Assembly (NCBI RefSeq): GCF_001905665.1
Contig: NZ_LIVX01000003.1
Location: forward strand, 629,478 to 693,477
Source: Streptomyces sp. CB02261
Lineage (GTDB): Bacteria > Actinomycetota > Actinomycetes > Streptomycetales > Streptomycetaceae
Direction of reading: 5' to 3'
DNA: 64,000 bases
Part shown: one piece after another, positions 46,708 to 54,623 of the stretch
Position numbering within the stretch: position 1 is the first letter of the stretch
How the letters are laid out: each line of letters opens with the position of its first letter
Program-made: the position numbers and the translations under genes
The notes under the pieces: model-generated
Told to the model about the DNA's origin: nothing
Databases searched by the model: none
What the model saw: the letters and a program-made list of their open reading frames with translations, nothing else

Positions 46708-48426
46708 GTGACGGAGAACGGATCCCGTGATCCGATGGGGCAGGCCCGGCTGCTGGCCCGGTGGGCGCTGGCCGCGGCCGCCGCGACGGTCGTGCTGCTG
46801 CTGACCGGGCTCGGCGCAGGCGGGCTCCTGATCCTCTTCAGCGGGCTCGTCGGGATCGCCTGTTCGGCCGTGGGGATCTGGTGGTTCCTCGCCCACCGGG
46901 GGGCGGTGCGGTTCCTCGGCGCCCTGCTCGCCGTCGGCGCTCCCCTCGCGGTCCTCAGCCTGTACATCATCGGAGGCCTCTGGCTGACCGCCCTCCTGGC
47001 CCTCGGGCTGTGGGGCGTGGCCCTGCTCTGCGGGCGGGGCGCCCTGCGCCGGCTCCGGGACCTGCGCGAGGGCGGCCGGGGCGAGCGGACCGACCTGGCG
47101 CGGGGAGAGCGGCGGCCCAGGCCCCGGCGCCCCGTGCTGATCATGAACCCCCGGTCCGGGGGCGGGAAGGTCGCGCGGTTCGGCCTCGTGGAGCGCGCCG
47201 AGAAGCTGGGCGCCCGGGTCGTCCTCCTCGACGAGTCCGCCCAGACCGACGTCACCGCGCTCGCCCAGCAGGCCGTGGCCGACGGCGCCGACCTGCTCGG
47301 TGTGGCCGGCGGCGACGGTACGCAGGCGCTGGTCGCCGCCGTGGCCGCCGAGCACGACCTGCCGTTCCTCGTCATCTCCGCCGGCACCCGCAACCACTTC
47401 GCCCTCGACCTGGGCCTCGACCGCGCCGACCCGTCGACCTGCCTCGACGCCCTCGTCGACGGCGAGGAACTCCGGGTCGACCTCGGCTCCGTCTCCGGGC
47501 GCGCCTTCGTGAACACGGTCTCCTTCGGTGTGTACGCGGACGTCGTCCAGCACCCCGAGTACCGCGACGCGAAGGCGGGCACCGCGCTGGAACTCCTGCC
47601 CGATCTGCTCCAGGGCGGTGAGGGCGACCGCCTCGACGCCCTCGCCGACGACGTCCGGCTGCCCGCGCAGCAGGCGATCCTCGTCAGCAACAACCCGTAC
47701 GCGGCGCCCGATCCGTTCGGGGCGGCCACGGCCAGAAGACCCCGGCTCGACGGAGGCCGGCTCGGGGTGATCGGGGTCCGCGTCGACGGGGCGGCCCAGG
47801 CCGCCGAACTGGCCGTACGAGGCACCCAGTCGACCGGCCTGAACGTCCTGACGGCCACCCGCGTCGAGGTGACGGGGAAGGCGGTCATCGGTGGGACTGG
47901 TGGGACTGGTGGTCCGGGTGGGCCTGGTGGGCCTGGTGGGGTTACCGGGACTGCTGGGGCTACCAGGGCCACAGGGGCTACCGGGCCCACCGGGGCTGCT
48001 GCCGGGCCCACCCGGCCCACCGGACCCACCGGACCCACTGGGGCTGCCGGGGCCGGCGAGTCTGGCGGGGCCGGTGAGGCCGCCCGTACCCCCAGCGCCG
48101 GTGAGTCCGCCCATACCCGCGGCGCCGGTGAGGCCGCCCGTACCCGCGGCGCCGGTGCGTCCGGCGAGGCCGGAGCGCCCGCCCCTGCACCCGGGTGTCC
48201 CGCACCCGGCAGCCTCGATCCCGGCTCCATCGCCGTCGCCGTGGACGGCGAGGCGCTGATCCTGCCCACCCCCGTCGTCTGTACCCTCCGACCCGGTGCC
48301 CTGCGGGTCCTCGTGCCCCGTGACCGGCCCGGAGCCAGCGACCCCGTGCCGCCCATGAACTGGCGGCGCGTCATCGAGATCGCCTTCCATCACCCTTCCC
48401 ACCCCTACCCGAGGAGCGGCGCATGA
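46708..48426 (+). CDS. Membrane diacylglycerol/lipid kinase with collagen-like insertion
   Basis: 572 aa. Three or four membrane segments (about residues 18-110) come before a DAGK catalytic domain: PVLIMNPRSGGGKV, the nucleotide motif GVAGGDGTQALVA (GGDGT about 201-205), and SAGTRNHFALDLGLDRAD. The C-terminal sandwich is split: after VEVTGKAVI there are about 110 residues of Gly-X-Y and Ala/Gly/Glu-rich sequence (47890-48222), then the fold resumes with IAVAVDGEALILPTPVVCTL. The product is probably a phosphorylated lipid. GTG 46708 has GGAGG upstream. The stop overlaps the PAP2 phosphatase start (ATGA), suggesting a kinase-phosphatase pair. Confidence 0.9.
   Translation: MTENGSRDPMGQARLLARWALAAAAATVVLLLTGLGAGGLLILFSGLVGIACSAVGIWWFLAHRGAVRFLGALLAVGAPLAVLSLYIIGGLWLTALLALGLWGVALLCGRGALRRLRDLREGGRGERTDLARGERRPRPRRPVLIMNPRSGGGKVARFGLVERAEKLGARVVLLDESAQTDVTALAQQAVADGADLLGVAGGDGTQALVAAVAAEHDLPFLVISAGTRNHFALDLGLDRADPSTCLDALVDGEELRVDLGSVSGRAFVNTVSFGVYADVVQHPEYRDAKAGTALELLPDLLQGGEGDRLDALADDVRLPAQQAILVSNNPYAAPDPFGAATARRPRLDGGRLGVIGVRVDGAAQAAELAVRGTQSTGLNVLTATRVEVTGKAVIGGTGGTGGPGGPGGPGGVTGTAGATRATGATGPTGAAAGPTRPTGPTGPTGAAGAGESGGAGEAARTPSAGESAHTRGAGEAARTRGAGASGEAGAPAPAPGCPAPGSLDPGSIAVAVDGEALILPTPVVCTLRPGALRVLVPRDRPGASDPVPPMNWRRVIEIAFHHPSHPYPRSGA
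47890..48222 (+). repeat. Collagen-like low-complexity segment inside the lipid kinase
   Basis: Tandem ggtgggact/ggtgggcct-type 9-mers give Gly-Gly-Thr and Gly-Gly-Pro repeats, then Gly-Pro-Thr triplets and Gly-Ala-Gly-Glu blocks. In frame throughout. Confidence 0.85.
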
Positions 48427-49034
48427 CCGGGACCACCACCGAGAGCCCTTTCCGGGCCGTACTCCGGGACATCCGCGCGATCGACGGCGCCGTGTACGCC
48501 GCCGTGGCCGCCACCCCCAGTCCCGCGCTCGACGCGGGGCTGCGCAGGCTCTCCCACACGGCCGACCATTCCAAGATCTCGTTCACCGTGGCGGCGGCGC
48601 TCGCCCTGGCCCCCGGTCGGCCGCGCCGGGCGGCCCTCGCCGGGGTCGGCGCCATCGCCGTGGCCTCGGCGGCGGCGAACCTGCTGGGCAAGCGCCTGGT
48701 CCGCCGGGAGCGGCCGGACCGGGAGGCGGCCCGGGTGGTGGCGGGCCGTCATGTGCCGATGCCCGACTCGGCCTCGTTCCCGTCCGGGCACACCGCGTCG
48801 GCGGTCGCCTTCGCCACCGCCGTCGGTGTGGTGCTGCCCCCGGCCGCGGTGCCCCTGCAGGTCCTGGCGATGGCCGTGGGCTACTCCCGGGTCCACACCG
48901 GCGTCCACTACCCGGGCGACGTCGCCGCCGGCGCCGTCCTCGGCATCGCGAGCGCCGCCGTCGCCCTGACGGCCGGAGCCTCCTGGTCGGCCGCCCGAGG
49001 GGCGACCGTCCGAGGGTCGATCGCCCGGGGCTAG
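48423..49034 (+). CDS. PAP2 superfamily lipid phosphatase
   Basis: 203 aa, about five membrane helices. All three PAP2 motifs are present: KRLVRRERP, PSGHTASAVAF and SRVHTGVHYPGDV with the catalytic His pair. Candidate substrates are phosphatidic acid, undecaprenyl pyrophosphate or the product of the coupled kinase. Its ATG overlaps the kinase TGA by four bases. Confidence 0.92.
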   Translation: MTGTTTESPFRAVLRDIRAIDGAVYAAVAATPSPALDAGLRRLSHTADHSKISFTVAAALALAPGRPRRAALAGVGAIAVASAAANLLGKRLVRRERPDREAARVVAGRHVPMPDSASFPSGHTASAVAFATAVGVVLPPAAVPLQVLAMAVGYSRVHTGVHYPGDVAAGAVLGIASAAVALTAGASWSAARGATVRGSIARG

Positions 49035-49083
49035 GCCGATCACGGCGGTCCGGCCGCCCGGGGCGCCCGCGCGTCCGTGCCGG

Positions 49084-49986
49084 TCAGTACGTCGCCCGGG
49101 CCAGATCCTCCTCCGAGAGGTCGAGCGCGGCGAGGCGCTCCGGGTCCGCCAGGATGTGCAGCTCGACGATCCGGTCCCCGGCGATCGTGAACGCCATGAG
49201 CGCGCCGGGGCGTCCGTTCGCGACCGACAGGACCGCGGGCGCGCCGTTGACCAGGAGCGGCAGTGCGGCCGTACGGAACCTGGCGTACGTGAGGGCCTGG
49301 GAGACGACGGCCTCGGCGCCCCGGACGATCTTGGAGGCGGCCGCGAGGGCCTTGCCTCCGTCGGCGCGCAGCACCACGTCCGGGTCGAGGACGGCGAGCA
49401 GTCCCTCAAAGTCGCCGCCGTTCGCGGCGGCGAGGAAGGCGTCGGCGATCTCCCGCTGCCGCCGGGCGTCGGGCCCGGGGGCCGGGGAGGCGTCCTGCAC
49501 CCGGCGCCGGGCGCGGCTGGCGAGCTGGCGGGTGGCGGCCGGGGTGCGGTCGACGATCCGGGCGATCTCGTCGAAGGGGACGGCGAACATGTCGTGCAGC
49601 ACGAACGCGAGCCGTTCGGCCGGCGACAGGGTCTCCAGGACGACGAGGAGCGCGAGGCCGACGGATTCGGTGACCTCGGCCGTGTGCTCGGGGTCGGCGG
49701 TGTCGGGGAGGCGCACGATCGGGTCGGGGACGTAGTACTCCAGCGGGTCCTCGCGGCGCGAGCCGCGGGAGCGCAGCATGTCGAGGCAGACGCGGCCGAC
49801 GACCGTGGTCAGCCAGCCGCTGAGGTTCTCCACCCCGCTGACGTCGCTGCGGTTCAGCTTGATCCAGGCTTCCTGGACGGCGTCCTCGGCCTCGCCGAGC
49901 GAGCCCAGCATCCGGTACGCCACCGCTCGCAGATGGCCCCGGTCGGCCTCGAAGCGCCGGGCCAGCAGTTCCTTGTCGTGGTCCAC
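49084..49986 (-). CDS. ECF sigma factor with C-terminal SnoaL domain (SigJ/ECF41-like)
   Basis: 300 aa. Region 2: HLRAVAYRMLGSLGEAEDAVQEAWIKLNR; region 4: LSPAERLAFVLHDMFAVPFDEIARIVDRTPAATRQLASRARRRV. The linker reads EYYVPDPIVRLPD. A SnoaL-like domain with the DGGKALAA motif follows; in ECF41-type sigma factors this domain regulates activity in place of an anti-sigma factor, and none is seen here. GTG 49986 has GGGAGAA upstream; ATG 50016 is an alternative. Divergent from a rhodanese gene, which may be a target. Confidence 0.88.
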   Translation of the reverse strand: MDHDKELLARRFEADRGHLRAVAYRMLGSLGEAEDAVQEAWIKLNRSDVSGVENLSGWLTTVVGRVCLDMLRSRGSRREDPLEYYVPDPIVRLPDTADPEHTAEVTESVGLALLVVLETLSPAERLAFVLHDMFAVPFDEIARIVDRTPAATRQLASRARRRVQDASPAPGPDARRQREIADAFLAAANGGDFEGLLAVLDPDVVLRADGGKALAAASKIVRGAEAVVSQALTYARFRTAALPLLVNGAPAVLSVANGRPGALMAFTIAGDRIVELHILADPERLAALDLSEEDLARATY

Positions 49987-50189
49987 TCGTCGTTCTCCCC
50001 GTTCGCGTCCCGTCATGCCGTCATGACGGATGGAACCTCGCCTATGTGACACGGCTCGGCGGGTGGAGGGCGGGGCCGCGCGATCCCGACGCGTGAGATC
50101 CCCGCCCTGTCCTGGCGAACGCCCGGGATTCCCCGGTCGCCGCCCCCGACCACCGTGGATCCTCACTTCAGCGCGGTGATCTTCGTCCG

Positions 50190-50202
50190 TAGATTGATCA
50201 CC
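50190..50202 (+). promoter_or_regulatory. Leaderless promoter of the rhodanese gene
   Basis: TAGATT (50190-50195), 7 nt, ATG 50203; no Shine-Dalgarno sequence. Confidence 0.55.
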
Positions 50203-50697
50203 ATGACGACGACAACGACGCAGGTCAACCCCGTGCTCCGCACCCCGCCGGCCTCCCCGGCCGCCGCTGCCGCGTTCTTCTCCGCGAGCCTCGCCTTCCA
50301 CGCCGACGTCTCCGATGTGGCGTCCGTGCTCGCCGCGTCCGCCGCCGACGGCACGGACCCCGGCTTCGTGGTGCTCGACTCGCGGTCGACCGCCTCCTGG
50401 GACCAGGGGCACGTCCCCGGCGCGATCCACCTGCCGACCGCGCTCATCCCCGAGCAGGCCGAGCAGCTGCTCGACCGGTCCGTGCCGGTCGTCACGTACT
50501 GCTGGGGTCCCGGTTGCAACGGCGCCACGCGGGCCGCGCTGGCCCTCGCCGAGCGGGGCTTCCAGGTGAAGGAGATGCTCGGTGGCTTCGAGTACTGGGT
50601 GCGGGAGGGCTTCGCGTACGAGACGTGGGAAGGGCCCGCGGAGAAGGCCGCGGACCCGCTGACCGCGCCGGTCGGCGCGGACGACTGCGGCTGCTGA
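50203..50697 (+). CDS. Rhodanese-like sulfurtransferase
   Basis: 164 aa, a single rhodanese domain: VVLDSRSTASWDQGHVPGAIHLP, then the active-site loop VVTYCWGPGCNGATRAALALAERGF with catalytic Cys in YCWGPGC, and MLGGFEYWVREGF. The C-terminus ends in DDCGC, an extra Cys pair that could take part in sulfur relay. ATG 50203 lies 7 nt after a -10 hexamer. An upstream in-frame GTG (50155) would read through that promoter. Confidence 0.9.
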   Translation: MTTTTTQVNPVLRTPPASPAAAAAFFSASLAFHADVSDVASVLAASAADGTDPGFVVLDSRSTASWDQGHVPGAIHLPTALIPEQAEQLLDRSVPVVTYCWGPGCNGATRAALALAERGFQVKEMLGGFEYWVREGFAYETWEGPAEKAADPLTAPVGADDCGC

Positions 50698-50772
50698 CCG
50701 GCTTCCGATCAGTTGCTGCCGTAAACCGATTTCGTGATCGCCCCGGTCATGGCGTACAGTCATGTTTACCGA

Positions 50773-50846
50773 CGCGGGGTGGAGCAGCTCGGTAGCTCGC
50801 TGGGCTCATAACCCAGAGGTCGCAGGTTCAAATCCTGTCCCCGCTA
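50773..50846 (+). tRNA. Initiator tRNA-fMet (anticodon CAT)
   Basis: Three G-C pairs in the anticodon stem around CTCATAA and a C1-T72 mismatch at the acceptor end mark it as initiator. Likely promoter TTCGTG (50731-50736), 18 bp, TACAGT (50755-50760). Confidence 0.95.
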
Positions 50847-50858
50847 CTCAGTAGCAGC

Positions 50859-50890
50859 GAAGGCCCGGATCCGATCGGATCCGGGCCTTC
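50859..50890 (+). terminator. Terminator of tRNA-fMet
   Basis: Perfect 14-bp stem (50859-50872 with 50877-50890), GATC loop. Confidence 0.87.
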
Positions 50891-50923
50891 GTCGTGTTCC
50901 CGCGAGGTTCCGTCCGTCGTGGC

Positions 50924-50961
50924 TTGACCTTGACGCGACGTCAAGATCTAGCGTTCTCGGC
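50924..50961 (+). promoter_or_regulatory. MerR-type promoter with 19-bp spacer, palindromic operator and leaderless start
   Basis: -35 TTGACC (50924-50929), -10 TAGCGT (50949-50954), spacer exactly 19 bp. The perfect inverted repeat CTTGAC-N5-GTCAAG (50929-50945) sits in the spacer, as in promoters that MerR proteins activate by DNA untwisting. The ATG at 50962 follows the -10 by 7 nt. Confidence 0.8.
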
Positions 50962-51702
50962 ATGGAGTGGTCGATCCAAGAGATCGCCAAGAAGGCCGGC
51001 ACCACCAGCCGCACCCTCCGGCACTACGGAGAGCGCGGACTGCTGGAGCCGAGCCGGATCGGCGCGAACGGTTACCGGTACTACGATCAGGCGGCGCTCG
51101 TGCGTCTGCAGCGGATCCTGCTGCTGCGCGAGCTGGGGCTCTCACTGCCCGCCATCGCCGAGGTCCTCGCGGGGCAGCGGGACACGTCCGCCGCCCTCCG
51201 CACCCATCTCGCCCTGCTCGAACAGGAGCGCGAGCGCATCGGACGCCAGATCGCGTCGGTGCGGACCACTCTCCACAAGACCGAGAACGGAGAAGAGCTC
51301 ATGGCGGACGAAGTGTTCGACGGTTTCGACCACACGGTGTACGAGGAGGAGGTCACCGAGCGCTGGGGCCGTGACGCGTACGAGAAGGGGGACCGCTGGT
51401 GGCGGTCGCTCGACGACGCGCAGAAGAAGGCGTTCATGGACGAGCAGTCCGGCATCGCCCGGGACTTCGCGCGGGCGCGCAGGGACGGTCTGGCGGCCGG
51501 CAGCGACGAGGTGCAGGCGATCGCGCGGCGGCAGGTCGCCTGGCTGTCGCACACCACGGCACCGAGCAAGGAGTACGTGATCGGGCTCGGCCGGATGTAC
51601 GTGGACGACCCCCGCTTCACGGCCAACTACGACAAGCACGGCGAGGGGACCGCGGTCCTCGTCCGGGACGCGATGGAGATCTACGCGGAGCGGAACCTCT
51701 GA
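50962..51702 (+). CDS. MerR-family regulator with TipAS ligand domain
   Basis: 246 aa. N-terminal MerR HTH-wing: EWSIQEIAKKAGTTSRTLRHYGERGLLEPSRIGANGYRYYD, then a coiled-coil linker. The C-terminal half (FDGFDHTVYEEEVTERWG, then WLSHTTAPSKEYVIGLGRMYVDDPRFTANYDKHGEG) is the TipAS drug-recognition domain known to bind thiopeptides covalently. The Cys used by TipA for that bond is not evident here, so ligand range may differ. It very likely activates its own promoter through the CTTGAC/GTCAAG operator. Confidence 0.93.
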   Translation: MEWSIQEIAKKAGTTSRTLRHYGERGLLEPSRIGANGYRYYDQAALVRLQRILLLRELGLSLPAIAEVLAGQRDTSAALRTHLALLEQERERIGRQIASVRTTLHKTENGEELMADEVFDGFDHTVYEEEVTERWGRDAYEKGDRWWRSLDDAQKKAFMDEQSGIARDFARARRDGLAAGSDEVQAIARRQVAWLSHTTAPSKEYVIGLGRMYVDDPRFTANYDKHGEGTAVLVRDAMEIYAERNL

Positions 51703-51836
51703 CGGGTCCGGTGCCCGGTGCCCCCGCCCGGTACGCCACTCGGCCCCGTGGAAGTCGCCGCCGGGCAGGGCGGCGGCCACCCTGGGAGGGCGCGGTACGG
51801 ACCGCGGCCGGGTACGGACCGGGCAGGAGAGCACAG

Positions 51837-53048
51837 GTGGGGCACCCCCTAGGAGCGGGCGGCGGTGAGCGGCGGGGCGGCGAGAGCCGCCGCCCGTACG
51901 GGCGTGCCCGGCGGTTCATCCGCGCGCTGCCTCCGCTGATCATCGCCGGTGGGATCGTCTTCGACCTGCTGACACCGCCCGAGTACACCGCCGCGCCCCT
52001 CTTCTCCGCCGCCCCGCTGATCGCCGCGCCCTTCTTCTCCACCCTCACGACGCTCCTGACCGGCATCGCCGCCGTCCTCGCCTCCGTCGGGCTGCACCTC
52101 TACAACGGCACCGCCGACGAGATCCCGACCCTGACCGAGACCCTGACCGTCCTCACCGTCTCCGCGCTCGCCCTCCTCGTCAGCCGGGTCGTGCGCAGGA
52201 GCGGTGAGCGGCTCGCCTCGGCGCGGGTCATCGCGGAGACCGCGCAGAAGGCCGTGCTGCCGACGCCCGCCGAGCGGATCGGCGGGCTGCAGTGCGCGGC
52301 CCGTTACGAGGCGGCGCAGGCGGACGCGTTCATCGGGGGCGACCTGTTCGCCGTCCAGGACACCCCCTACGGGGTGCGGCTCGTGGTCGGGGACGTCCGG
52401 GGCAAGGGGATGGAGGCGGTCGAGGCCGTCGCCGTCGTCATCGGGGCCTTCCGCGAGGCGGCCGAGCAGGAGCGGAGCCTGGAGGGCGTGGCGCAGCGCC
52501 TCGAACGGGCGCTGACCCGTGAGGGCACCCGCCGGGACGGGCTCGACGCCGTCGAGGGGTTCACCACCGCCGTCCTGGCCGAGATCCCGCGCGGCGACGG
52601 GAACGGCACCTTCGACGGTTTCGTGCGGGTCGTCAACCGCGGGCACCCGTCGCCGCTGATCCTGTACGCCGACGGGCGTCTGGACACGCTGGAGCCGACC
52701 GAGCCGGCCCTGCCGCTCGGCATGGGCGATCTGGCGGCGTGGCCGGACCGGGCCGAGGGGCGGCCCTACCCGCCGGGCGCGACGCTGCTCTTCTACACCG
52801 ACGGCCTCTCGGAGGCCCGGAACGCGGCGGGTGTCTTCTACGACCCGGGGGAGCGGCTCGCCGGGCGGATCTTCCCGGGGCCGGAGGAGCTGCTCGACGC
52901 GCTGGTGGACGACGTACGGCGGCACACGGGCGGCGGGACGACGGACGACATGGCGCTGCTGGCGCTGGCCCGTCCGGCGACGGGGCAGCCGGAGCGGCGC
53001 CGCACGATGCCGGTGGTGCCCCCGGGCGGGCCCGGTCACCGGCCGTAG
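51837..53048 (+). CDS. Membrane PP2C/SpoIIE-type serine phosphatase
   Basis: 403 aa. Three or four membrane helices near the N-terminus (PPLIIAGGIVFDLL, LTTLLTGIAAVLASVGLHL and LTVLTVSALALLVSRVV) are followed by a SpoIIE phosphatase domain: QADAFIGGDLFAV, LVVGDVRGKGMEAVEAVAVV, NRGHPSPLIL, LLFYTDGLSEARN and GGGTTDDMALLALAR, with the metal-binding Asp residues in place. In Streptomyces such enzymes usually act on anti-anti-sigma factors. GTG 51837 has AGGAGA upstream. Confidence 0.9.
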   Translation: MGHPLGAGGGERRGGESRRPYGRARRFIRALPPLIIAGGIVFDLLTPPEYTAAPLFSAAPLIAAPFFSTLTTLLTGIAAVLASVGLHLYNGTADEIPTLTETLTVLTVSALALLVSRVVRRSGERLASARVIAETAQKAVLPTPAERIGGLQCAARYEAAQADAFIGGDLFAVQDTPYGVRLVVGDVRGKGMEAVEAVAVVIGAFREAAEQERSLEGVAQRLERALTREGTRRDGLDAVEGFTTAVLAEIPRGDGNGTFDGFVRVVNRGHPSPLILYADGRLDTLEPTEPALPLGMGDLAAWPDRAEGRPYPPGATLLFYTDGLSEARNAAGVFYDPGERLAGRIFPGPEELLDALVDDVRRHTGGGTTDDMALLALARPATGQPERRRTMPVVPPGGPGHRP

Positions 53049-53254
53049 TCGACAGGTGTCGCTGCGATAACAATTGACATAACGTCAGATCTTGTCGGCG
53101 CGGGCGGCCCCTGCTGAAGGGAGGTCAACTCGGACCAATCCCTCCCAATTCAGTGAATGATCAAGAGGAACGGCTTGGAATCGGGACCCCCTGTCTATTA
53201 ACGTTCGATAACGCAGCGCGGTCGTCCCAGCCGCCGCAAGAGGCGGCACCGTGC
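53049..53254 (+). promoter_or_regulatory. Promoter region before the c-di-AMP riboswitch
   Basis: About 206 bp without a gene. TTGACA at about 53075-53080 and an AT-rich patch ctattaacgttcgataacgc (about 53190-53209) are possible promoter parts. A GGAAC motif near 53166 recalls SigE promoters, but the spacing to TCT is too long to claim. Confidence 0.4.
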
Positions 53255-53386
53255 GCACGCGCCGAATCCTGAAAAGGAACCGGGGAACCACCAATTGGGG
53301 TGAATCGGGCCCTTCGCACCTGTGCGACCGTGCTCGTAGGAGACCTTCCTGCTCCGAACCCGTCAGCTAACCCGGTAGGCGAGAAG
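53255..53386 (+). ncRNA. c-di-AMP (ydaO/yuaA) riboswitch
   Basis: The conserved core reads cgccgaatcctg (53260), ggggaaccacc (53282), ttggggtgaatcgggc and, near the end, ccgaacccgtcagctaacc (about 53354), closing with ggtaggcg, whose ggcg pairs with the opening cgcc. These are the signature blocks of the ydaO class, which binds two c-di-AMP molecules and in Streptomyces turns down cell-wall hydrolase genes. It lies 22 nt before the peptidase start, with the ribosome site GGAAAGGAG between. Ends are estimated. Confidence 0.9.
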
Positions 53387-53407
53387 GAAGGAAAGGAGCG
53401 CCCCTTC

Positions 53408-54544
53408 GTGGCGTCCAACACCCCCGCACCCGAGGCCCCCTTCGACGCCTTCGGTGGTGGTGCGGCTCCCGCGGCCCCGGGCACCGAGTGGAACCCCACC
53501 GAGGACACCCTCCGCGCCCAGAACCGCTCCGGCGGCCGGCACCGGGTCGTCAAGCAGCGTTCCAACTTCGCCCGCTCCTCCACCGTCCTCGGCGTCGGTG
53601 TCATCGCGGCCGTCGGCGCGGGCGGCCTCGCCACCGCGCAGGAGAAGCCTCCGGTAGCCATCTCCTTGCCGGATCTCCCCGATCTACACCTCCCGGACGC
53701 CCACGACCTTCCCGGAGTGGGCGACCTCCTGCCGGACGAGGCGAGCGCCGACACGGCCTCGGACGCGGACCTGGTGGCCGCCGAGGCCCGATCCAACCCG
53801 AACCCGCTCACCGCCGCCACGTACACCACCCCCGACGACGAGCAGGGCGGGACGGCCGAGCGGGCCACGCAGGCCGCGACCGGTACCGCCGACGCGGGCG
53901 AGGCCCTGCGCGCGCGCATCCTCCAGCAGGCCGAGCAGCAGCAGGCGTCCGCCGACGCCGCCGAGAAGGCCGCGGCGGAGAAGGCGGCCGCCGAGAAGGC
54001 GGCGGCGGAGGCCGCGGCCAAGGCCGAGGCGGCGGAGAAGGCGGCCGCGGAGGCGAAGGCGAAGGCCGAGGCGGAGGCCAAGGCCAAGGCGGAGGAGGAG
54101 GCCAGGGCGAAGGCCGAGGCCGAGCGCCTCGCGCAGCTCGCCGCGAGCTACTCGATGCCCCTCTCCTCGTACTCCCTCTCCGCCACCTACATGCAGTCCG
54201 GCTCGATGTGGTCCTCCGGCTACCACACGGGCCTCGACTTCGCGGCCCCCACCGGCACCCCGCTCAAGGCGGTCCACGGCGCCACCGTGAAGTCGGCGGG
54301 CTGGTCCGGCTCGTACGGCTACCGGATCGTCCTGGAACTGGAGGACGGCACCGAGGTCTGGTACTGCCACCTGTCGTCCATGACGGTCGGCGTCGGCCAG
54401 ACCGTGGGCACCGGCGAGACGATCGGCCGCGTCGGCGCCACCGGCAACGTCACCGGCGCCCACCTCCACATGGAGGTGCACACGCCCGGCGGCAGTGGCA
54501 TCGACCCGGCGGAGTGGCTCCGCAGCAAGGGCCTGTCGCTCTGA
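53408..54544 (+). CDS. M23 family cell-wall peptidase under c-di-AMP control
   Basis: 378 aa. A non-classical N-terminus with one hydrophobic segment (TVLGVGVIAAVGAGGLATA) about 60 residues in, then an Asp/Pro-rich linker, an Ala/Glu/Lys coiled coil (about 180-245, EKAAAEKAAA units) and a C-terminal LytM/M23 domain: YHTGLDFAAPTGTPL, WYCHLSSM, GATGNVTGAHLHMEVHTPGG with zinc ligands HxxxD and HxH. It should cut peptidoglycan cross-bridges in growth or spore germination. GTG 53408 has GGAAAGGAG upstream. Confidence 0.92.
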   Translation: MASNTPAPEAPFDAFGGGAAPAAPGTEWNPTEDTLRAQNRSGGRHRVVKQRSNFARSSTVLGVGVIAAVGAGGLATAQEKPPVAISLPDLPDLHLPDAHDLPGVGDLLPDEASADTASDADLVAAEARSNPNPLTAATYTTPDDEQGGTAERATQAATGTADAGEALRARILQQAEQQQASADAAEKAAAEKAAAEKAAAEAAAKAEAAEKAAAEAKAKAEAEAKAKAEEEARAKAEAERLAQLAASYSMPLSSYSLSATYMQSGSMWSSGYHTGLDFAAPTGTPLKAVHGATVKSAGWSGSYGYRIVLELEDGTEVWYCHLSSMTVGVGQTVGTGETIGRVGATGNVTGAHLHMEVHTPGGSGIDPAEWLRSKGLSL

Positions 54545-54599
54545 GGCCGATGACGGCCCGACGGTCCCGGGTCTGACGGTCCGTACGCCCACCGGGGTC

Positions 54600-54623
54600 G
54601 AAGGTCCTGAGGCCGGGACCTTC
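54600..54623. terminator. Bidirectional terminator between the M23 and PrsW genes
   Basis: 8-bp stem (54600-54607 with 54616-54623) overlapping the PrsW stop codon. Confidence 0.6.

Noticed and set aside
53160..53195. SigE-type promoter (GGAAC-N-TCT) before the riboswitch
   Set aside because: Spacing between GGAAC and TCT is about 22 nt, not the usual 18-19.
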